A stretch of DNA of 64,000 nt, taken from the NCBI RefSeq assembly GCF_030272615.1, contig NC_081413.1, forward strand, positions 555,731,136 to 555,795,135. The letters run 5' to 3'. Positions 57,181-64,000 of this stretch are shown here, one piece after another. Source of the DNA: Cryptomeria japonica (lineage: Eukaryota > Streptophyta > Pinopsida > Cupressales > Cupressaceae). Under the pieces are notes generated by a model, which did no database searches, was not told where the DNA came from, and saw nothing but the letters and a program-made list of their open reading frames with translations. The position numbers were made by a program, and so were the translations under genes. Numbering within the stretch: the first letter of the stretch is position 1; each line of letters opens with the position of its first letter.

Positions 57181-57553
57181 GGAATTCAATCCTTCTACCT
57201 CAAAATAACTTCTTTATCTTTCAGGTCTCATCTATACAACCTCTACAAAATATTGTACAAGTATATATCCTTCATCGTATGACATTCTGTCAAGACCTAT
57301 CTTTTATCATGCATTTAAGAGAGAATACTCGTATGAGTTTCTGCTCTGGATATCCAATTCTGTGTTTTGTCATTCGGCTTTGTGGGAATAGTCATATGAG
57401 TATCTATTGTGTCATTTACTTATGTGTTTACTTGTTCAGTTCAGTGAGAATTCTCATATGATCGGGTGAGAATACTCGTACGAGTTACTGTTATGTCGTA
57501 TGAAAAACAAGTTTTTTTTAGGAGTTTGCTTGAAATTAGGCTTGTGGAAGGTC

Positions 57554-57639
57554 AATATATATGGAATATAACATTTAAGTAGAAGTGACATTTCCTCTTC
57601 TAATGTCACTTATACTTTAAGTTATATTCCATATATATT
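57554..57639. repeat. Inverted repeat, arms about 39 bp
   Basis: AATATATATGGAATATAAC at the left is mirrored at the right end. Arms run 57554-57592 and 57602-57639, with a few mismatches and a 9-nt loop. The flanking word GAAATTAGGCTTGTG occurs on both sides (57531 and 57780). Confidence 0.85.
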
Positions 57640-58339
57640 TTCAGGATGTTTGAGAGGGGTTTCGAACCTCCAGGAGTTATAATGCAAAAACTAGTTTTTG
57701 GAGGATCTTCCAAATTTTAGACTTGGTCAAATTTCAGGGCATTTCAGCATCATGAGTGAAAAAATTGTAACCAAGATTTGAAATTAGGCTTGTGTAAGTC
57801 CACCAAGAGATTTGATATTTCACTAACTTTTTCTTCTTGTAGGTTTCTAACAATTTCTTGCAGGTTGAGGAGTTAGATTAGGATTTTTTGAAAAACAAAT
57901 TACTTTTCAGGGTTTTTATTGAATTAGATTTTGATGATACTGACTCTAACCCTGAATTGTCTTTTGTTTGCCTGATATTTTTACAGCCTAACCTGTTTCT
58001 TGCAGAATGCTTGTCAAAGAATTGATCAATCAAACAAATACGCCTGTCAAAGAATAAAAAATGGCATGACTACTGATGTGTTGTGTTTGCAGGTTGCCTA
58101 AAAGAAAATCAACCAAGCTTCGTGTTTTCTTTAAAGTTCATTGTTTTTAGGCACTTAAATTTCTATTTGGTTAAAGAACAAATTTGTTTTTCATGTTTTT
58201 AGAAAAATCAGAGATATAGGAGAGTATGCTTTTGTCTTTTACAGACAATCAGAAATCTAGACCCTCAAATCTTTTTCTAAATTTTGAGATTTGTGTACCT
58301 TTACCGGGCTGCCACAGTGGGAAAAAGTAATCACCTGTG

Positions 58340-58590
58340 AGAATGACCGAAGTGAGTATAGCTAGACCCGATCATTCCAACTCACTATAATAAATAGGCG
58401 TCTATGATTAAAGTCTCAGAGGATGGGATTATTTGAGTTTTCTCTTTGAGATCTCTCATATCGAGCATTTTGTAGGGCCTCATGGTCTCAATCACATTTA
58501 CGTGACTACAACTTATTTCAGTACCTTGTCAGGCTATAGGCCTCAATCATGTTTGCGTGACTTCAAGGGGTAATTTCAAATGAAATTCCT
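58340..58590 (+). repeat. Leader block shared with the element at 33398
   Basis: AACTCACTATAATAAATAGG and GGCTATAGGCCTCAAT occur in the same order as in 35620-35890, with moderate divergence between them. Confidence 0.85.
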
Positions 58591-60003
58591 AACTAAAAAC
58601 CATAAGATAGAAGCTACCCGATTCATCTTCGAAAGGGGGATAATCTCTATGCAAGAGAGATAGTAACTCTCCCAAGACACTTGCCATATCGTGCCCCCAC
58701 TAGCATTTGGAGTTGGCTAATACAACGTTGAGAATACATTGTGTGAGACTCAACGACCGTATTCTAATTAGCTATTGGGTGTGTACCTAAGTTAGCAAGA
58801 AAAGGATTTCTTCTCTAAGCCGTAGGGTTAGCGTGCTATGATTGGAATTATTATACATCTTGTGTGTTTTATGTGTTTTCACCCCTGAAACTGAAACTGA
58901 AATACTAAAAATAAAGAAAACAATATCAACAACACAGTGATAAACTTTGTCCATGTCCAAGAACTGGTCTTTGTCAGTCATCAAAACATCAATCCTTATA
59001 AAAAACTAGTAGTTGTCAATCATTCACAAACTCTGCCTGTCAGAATTTCATTTCTGTCCAGTTCTCTGTCATACGAGTCTATTTAATTGCCATCCTGCTG
59101 GATACATCTTGTTGTACGAGCTTTCATTGATCGTAATAGCTTGTCGTCTGGCATTATAAACTGTGTCGTACGAGTCTGATAAACTGTCATCTGGTCTCTT
59201 ACAGTCTGTCATGCAAAAATACATAACATTCAACATATTATTGTCTAGAGTTTTCCCAACTGTCGTATGAAATCAGGCAACAATTCGTATGAAATATTGT
59301 CTTTATCATCTGGTAATTGTTAAACTGTCGTCTGATCCTACAAACTCTATCATACGAATTCCTATTCTTGTCAGTCAAAACAATGAAACCTGCTCAAATC
59401 AATCTACAGCCAACGAGCATAAAACTAGACATCGTAATTCTGAGCATAAACAATGTTGATAGTGTACCCCTGCCACTGTGTTGCACAATTTTGTCAATCA
59501 TCTCTCAGCTAGTTCAATCAACTACTTATCAAACCTAAGTTAACTTAGATAGTGTCTTACATAGGATAGATCATTCCTGAAAGAAGACTAGATCTTAGTT
59601 ACTTCCCTCAATCACTACGTTAAATGAACAACTAACTACAATTTGATCTTGACTTCTGCAACACATCTAGCTCTTGGTCTCATTGGTTGTAAATGCCTAT
59701 TCAAACCAGAAGCTCTTCTCAAAATTCTGACAAAATTAAGAAGCCCATGGTTGCCTTAGCTCAACAAATTCAAGATCGCAAGAGAGAAATATATGACATT
59801 CAAGCTCAATGAAAAGATTCAATGACACCTCTTGAGATAAAAATTCATGATATTAAGAACACTAGACTTCAAGAAATGCTAAAACAATTACATAAGATGG
59901 AACAACAAATAATTTAAAATCAAAAGCCAAACCTCAAACAAGCTCACAAAACACCTTCACAAGACATAAAGACATTTCCTTCAAATATCCTCTAGATAGA
60001 TAG

Positions 60004-60237
60004 TTTACACCTTTGGGGCAATCTATTGAGTTGACTTTGAAAGAGCTTCTTGAGCATAATCTTATCATATTGCCTAAAAAGACCACATGGGGATGTGAAT
60101 TTTTGATTAAGTATTGTGCATATCATAGACAAAATGAACATAAGACTTCACATTGCATAGAATTAAAACATAAGATTCAAGATCTCATTGATAATGATGA
60201 CATTGAAATTAAAGATCCTAATGACTCACCTAAATAA
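60004..60237 (+). CDS. Gag-like zinc-binding fragment of Tat type
   Basis: The frame reads FTPLGQSIELTLKELLEHNL and then YCAYHRQNEHKTSHCIEL and IQDLIDNDD. C-x2-H-R..H-x4-C followed by LK..IQDLID is the conserved Gag segment of Tat/Ogre-type elements. There is no clear start codon; the frame seems to be the relic of a longer Gag whose front part (59700-60000) is broken. The protein is followed by a P/S-rich stretch in the same frame after a stop. Confidence 0.7.
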   Translation, partial: FTPLGQSIELTLKELLEHNLIILPKKTTWGCEFLIKYCAYHRQNEHKTSHCIELKHKIQDLIDNDDIEIKDPNDSPK

Positions 60238-60414
60238 AAACAAGGAACTACTTCTAAGCATGATCAAAATCATGAACCTATGTCTAGCAAGGCTCCATAT
60301 GTGGCCTCCATCCCTTCCATGATACCTTCATCTCCTAGAACATCTCAACAACAATCCATACCATCTCCTTCAAACAATTAAACTTCTCATGTTTACCTTC
60401 AAGGGCTATCTCCT

Positions 60415-60822
60415 ATGGGAATCCAAGTTAATGCCAATATTGATACAAGTTCCTCTAAAGATTTAAAAATCTTAGATCCTATGCCATCATGCACTCTAAT
60501 TCCAAACGTACCCACTCCAAAGAGTCCCACTAAAAATGCTTCCCCATCATGCCAAAATATGGAGACCTTCCAAGAATCCCCTACGCTTATGAAAAATCCT
60601 ATCCCTTCCTCAGAAGTAGTTCTATGCCAAGAAGATAATTTGAAGAATGAAGAAAAAATTCCTATCATAAATCAAGATCAAGACACCAAAACTCCTCAAT
60701 CCCATCTAATGATTGAAAAAGATCCTATTTCACTGCAATCCCATGATGATTCCTTTATACCTTTCCATTTCTTCCAAGATAATCCCTTTCCATCTGAAGA
60801 GCAAAGCATCCTTCCTAAGTAA
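60415..60822 (+). CDS. P/S-rich ORF following the Gag relic
   Basis: 135 aa, in frame with the Gag relic after two stops. It is rich in Pro, Ser and Gln, with SPTKNASPSCQNMETF and IPIINQDQDTKTPQSH. No known domain. Composition and place match 36882-37691 of the related element, and it leads into the SILGPY region. Confidence 0.45.
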   Translation: MGIQVNANIDTSSSKDLKILDPMPSCTLIPNVPTPKSPTKNASPSCQNMETFQESPTLMKNPIPSSEVVLCQEDNLKNEEKIPIINQDQDTKTPQSHLMIEKDPISLQSHDDSFIPFHFFQDNPFPSEEQSILPK

Positions 60823-61149
60823 GATCATGATTCCTCTTCCACCTTTTCAAATGATCCTATTTAAAATGAAGAGTCAAACACCCTTCCTACTCTATTCAAT
60901 GGTTCTTTTCCATGTCAAGATCAAAGTATCCCTTCATCTTCTCGTCATAATCCTCCATGTTCACCTCACAGATCCATCATGCCTAAAAAGCCCTCTCATG
61001 ATCCCACAAGTCAACATATTTATAAACACAAAGGGGTAGACCTTCACAAGAAAGAACCCCTCCATGTTAAAGAAACTATTAAGAGTCATGGCCTCAGTAA
61101 CATTCCTCAAGATGGTGTATCCCTATTAAACTAAAATCCAAGTACACGC

Positions 61150-61649
61150 CTTCCCCTTCGTCTCTTCCATCCATTTTAGGACCCTATATATCTCCATCCC
61201 TTGTGTAGGATCAACAAAGGCATACATATTTGCGTACCTTCCATCCATCTAAAAGGACACAAAGGAGCTCTAAGAAAAAGAGAGAAAAATCAAAATCTAT
61301 ATGGGTTCCTAAGGCACTTGTAGAAGCAATGCGTTCTAAGAAACTACAAAAGCATGAAAAGTCAAAAACCATGTGGATCCCTAAGCGTCTCCTTGAAGCA
61401 CAAATGTATAAAGAAAAATCCAAATCAACAGCCAAGATTGTTGTTTCTCCATCCAAACCTTCCAAATCTATTTCTCCATCACCTCCTTCATCGATTTTGG
61501 ATGCTTATTTCCCAAAATCACTGGTTGTCCCTCCATCCAAATCTCAAAATATGAGATCCACTTTTCCTCCATCAATCCACCATCCCTCAAGATGTGTGCC
61601 AATGGTGATACCACAAATGTTTCCATTTGATCATGCACCAAACTTTTAA
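61150..61649 (+). CDS. ORF with SILGPY, KSKTMWIPK and RCVPM motifs
   Basis: Homologous to 37996-38847. SILGPY lies near 61170, then after a stop RTFHPSKRTQRSSKKKREKS, two copies of KSK[ST][IM]W[VI]PK (near 61285 and 61360), SSILDAYFPKS and HHPSRCVPMVIPQMF at the end. The 139-aa frame 61230-61649 is open. Shared motif order in two elements with unrelated LTRs suggests a real protein, basic in the middle and proline-rich outside. I do not recognise it. Confidence 0.55.
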
Positions 61650-64000
61650 TATCTGATCCATTATCCAACACCTATTTTCATCCTTCCATACCCCTTATCC
61701 AATCCTTTGCATAAGACTTTACCCTAGTTTCATTGCAAAATCCAAAAACTAAGGAAATCAATAGTGGAGATGTTGGACATGTACACTTAGTCGAGTCCTT
61801 CATTGAAAGACATCTTTATGCTGGACCAGTGAACTACCTACACAAAACTCCCTAATCCTATGAACATGAACCTTAAACGACATTATATCTAAGGGGTGGG
61901 TTAGTTTAGCATTTGATTTCTACAGTGCATATCATTTTATTCAAAGCACTACATTACAAATAGTTTCTTTTTTTTTAATGCATCACATTCACAAAATTTT
62001 TGCATTTGCATATAGAAGCATCAATAAAAACAAGGCAACTATCCAAGTTTATCATTTGCTATATCTCAAACACATTAATAAAATCTCTAATTCATTCTAG
62101 ACACCTAGTTGATCATATGACTAGTGAAAAATTTAACATTCTACTTCAGTGTCCATGTAATTGTCACACCCAAGTAGGTTTCATTACTTACAAGTCAAGG
62201 CAAGAAAAAAGAAAAAAAAAGTGTTATGGCAAATATTCATCTCAAGGAAAAAGAGAAATAATATATAATTAAAATATCATGCATACAAGTACGACAAAAA
62301 GCTTGACTATGGGAACATGCGAGTAACTCCATTAGGGCTATGGATGCCTACTGGCAATGGAACAATATTCAAGAAATTGCAGTCTATAACCTCGTCGAAG
62401 CTCTAAAATCTTGCTGGCAACAAGGCTCTATTCGGGATGCTTTTGAAGTTAGGATAGTCCATGTAGCTAGTCATATAGGATGCTAAGGATCTTTAATGAA
62501 CACAAGAGTAGGAATTGACTCATTTGCACTCACATGGGTAAAAGATGATCAAATTTTCAAGAACCAATGGAGAATTTTTCTGCATCTCCATTTGTAACTC
62601 CTAGTCACTAAGTGTGTTAATTTGGATGTTCCAAGGGACCTTACAGATCGATTGACCTCTTATCTATGAAAGGTTTTGTACCTCCAAGTCAATTGGTGTA
62701 TTACAAAGTGCTAAACAAACACGGTCATCCTTGTTCAAATAAGAAATACATCTTCATCATGCATATTGCATTAACATAGGTCATATAAAAAATTCATTGT
62801 CTCCACATGCATTCTGCAGATCATCATGTCATATAGGTCTGCATACTAGAGGCATAGCTGAAAAAATCATAAAATGTCCTGAAAAAATTCTAAAAATCAT
62901 AAAATGTCCTGAAAAAATCCTAAAAATCCTAAAATGTCTTGAACAAAATCCTAAAAATAAAAGAAGTCAAAATAAATAAAAAATAAAAAAACTGAAAAAT
63001 CAAAGAAAGAAAGCATAAACTATCCTTCAAACCAAATCAACCACAGACAAACTCTCAAAGCTGCAATCAAACTTATCGCATGTCTTGTTAATCAATCTAT
63101 CAAACTCTATCAAACATCAACATGTCTTATATAAGGAAGGGTACACTTGAAACCAGATAGATCGGTCTTATACGGGGTACTTACTCTTTGAAACCAGACA
63201 TTAGATCAATGATCAAATCAAAACAATGACATAGATTAGTATGGTTGTTTGATTTTGTCTAGGTTGGTCTTATCTCTTGTACTGAAATGCTACATCTTTG
63301 CTTTAGCTTGTACATAACTTTTCGTCGCTTTTGTGACATCATGGTTCTTTTGGAACCCTCATGGCTTGAAATCAATCAATGTCCTAGTCTTAGGGTAATC
63401 AACTGATCAATTTACATATCCTAAGAAGTATCAACCAAGTCATCTTTATATTGGTAGTACCAGTCATCCACTCTGAGTCAGTCACTTGTCTCCTAACTAC
63501 TGAAGAGTTTTATCACTGAGTACACAAGCAAAACAAGACTACTGAAAACAACGAATAAACTATTTGAGATATGCATGAAATTTTGTTTGTGTGTTATCTT
63601 TTACATTGGATTTCACTTATTATTCCCTTTGAGTAACTTGAGGAAGTCTATCTTGACTAAGAGAAGCAAGGATTGGGGGCATAATACTTTTCTTTGTTTT
63701 CTGCTTGTAGGAATGAATCCGATGATCTGGAAACATGTAATTAGCTGGGTGTCTATGATAAGTTCCTTCACATCAAGGTGAAATCACCACGCATACCTCG
63801 ACTCCGCTTATTTGTATGCTATAGGGAGGTTGGAGTCATTTCTTTGTCTATTTTGAGGGAATTTATTTAATGTTCAATCCGGATGCATGCGTAATTTGTC
63901 CAAGGATATGAATGAAAAAGGGTCATTGCGGACAAGATAATTAATATTGCATATAAAAAGGAAGGAACTCTATTTTGCTTGCTATGTTTGTAAAATGCTC
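61650..64000. other. Further internal region of the Tat-like element
   Basis: No gene recognised. It holds a 30-bp short tandem repeat (62868-62960) and several short frames without motifs (62000-62272, 63575-63781). Confidence 0.6.
62868..62960. repeat. Short tandem repeat, unit about 30 bp, three units
   Basis: AAAATGTCCTGAAAAAAT.CTAAAAAT recurs three times with small changes. Confidence 0.88.

Larger units (their letters stand above)
57181..60003 (+). other. Leader of the Tat-like element
   Basis: No convincing gene. It holds word-like repeats of CTCGTATGAGT (57320-57500) and GTCGTACGAGTCTG (59040-59350), a 39-bp-arm hairpin (57554-57639) and a block shared with the related element (58340-58590). 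Confidence 0.7.
56120..64000 (+). mobile_element. Tat-like LTR element without visible pol, right end outside the window
   Basis: It starts with an LTR (56120-57156) inserted in the copia gag, then a Lys-type primer site, a long leader, a Gag-like zinc-binding frame and a P/S-rich ORF. It shares leader and ORF motifs with the element at 33398-41842, but its LTR is unrelated at the ends. No RT, integrase or protease motif to 64000. It may be non-autonomous like its relative, or pol may lie further right. Confidence 0.82.

Overview
The window is a nest of plant transposable elements. I see no host gene, rRNA, tRNA or CRISPR array. The chromovirus chromodomain, Tat-type dual RNase H, a Sirevirus-like copia layout, plant introns and an antisense plant mobile domain all point to a large, repeat-rich plant genome. 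A gymnosperm is plausible, but that is an inference.

Layout. (1) 1-9978: a Ty3/gypsy chromovirus (Tekay/Del-like) with gag, protease, RT, RNase H, integrase and chromodomain. It has one frameshift and one stop codon, and an unusually long 3' LTR (about 4.7 kb) holding (AT)n runs, a GC-rich island and a telomere-like hairpin. (2) 9979-28582: two copies of one two-gene DNA transposon family. Copy A (15390-26229) is complete, with 23-bp TIRs starting GGGT and a 4-bp TTAC target duplication. It sits inside the transposase gene of copy X, in the opposite orientation. X is therefore split into 9984-15389 and 26230-28582, and its far end was cut by the chromovirus. Each copy has a DDE-like transposase gene converging on a second, intron-rich gene for a proline-rich protein. 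(3) 28583-30496: intergenic DNA with a degenerate GAAACCCCAGAGTT repeat and a broken ORF of unknown identity. (4) 30497-50573, minus strand: a decayed Tat/Ogre-type Ty3/gypsy element (gag, PR, RT, two RNase H domains, IN, 3' LTR). It carries a plant-mobile-domain reading frame on the opposite strand between IN and the LTR. (5) 33398-41842: a non-autonomous LTR element (two 950-bp LTRs, TSD GTGGT, no pol), inserted exactly into that antisense frame. (6) 50574-56119, minus strand: a copia/Sirevirus-like element with LTR, several polypurine tracts, a long extra ORF and gag zinc knuckles but no pol; it interrupts the Tat gag. (7) 56120-64000: the 5' LTR, Lys-type primer site and internal region of another non-autonomous Tat-like element, inserted in the copia gag and running off the window.

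How the parts relate. The order of insertion can be read from the interruptions: Tat element, then the copia element and the 950-bp-LTR element, then the 56120 element; separately X, then A and the chromovirus. The two non-autonomous elements (5 and 7) share a leader block and a proline/serine-rich ORF with the recurring peptide SILGPYVP, and element 5 has the same polypurine tract as Tat element 4, so Tat-type enzymes probably mobilised them. The most novel-looking material is the two-gene DNA transposon, with its subterminal palindromes, duplicated 72-nt exons and self-nesting, and the mobile-domain frame antisense to the Tat element.
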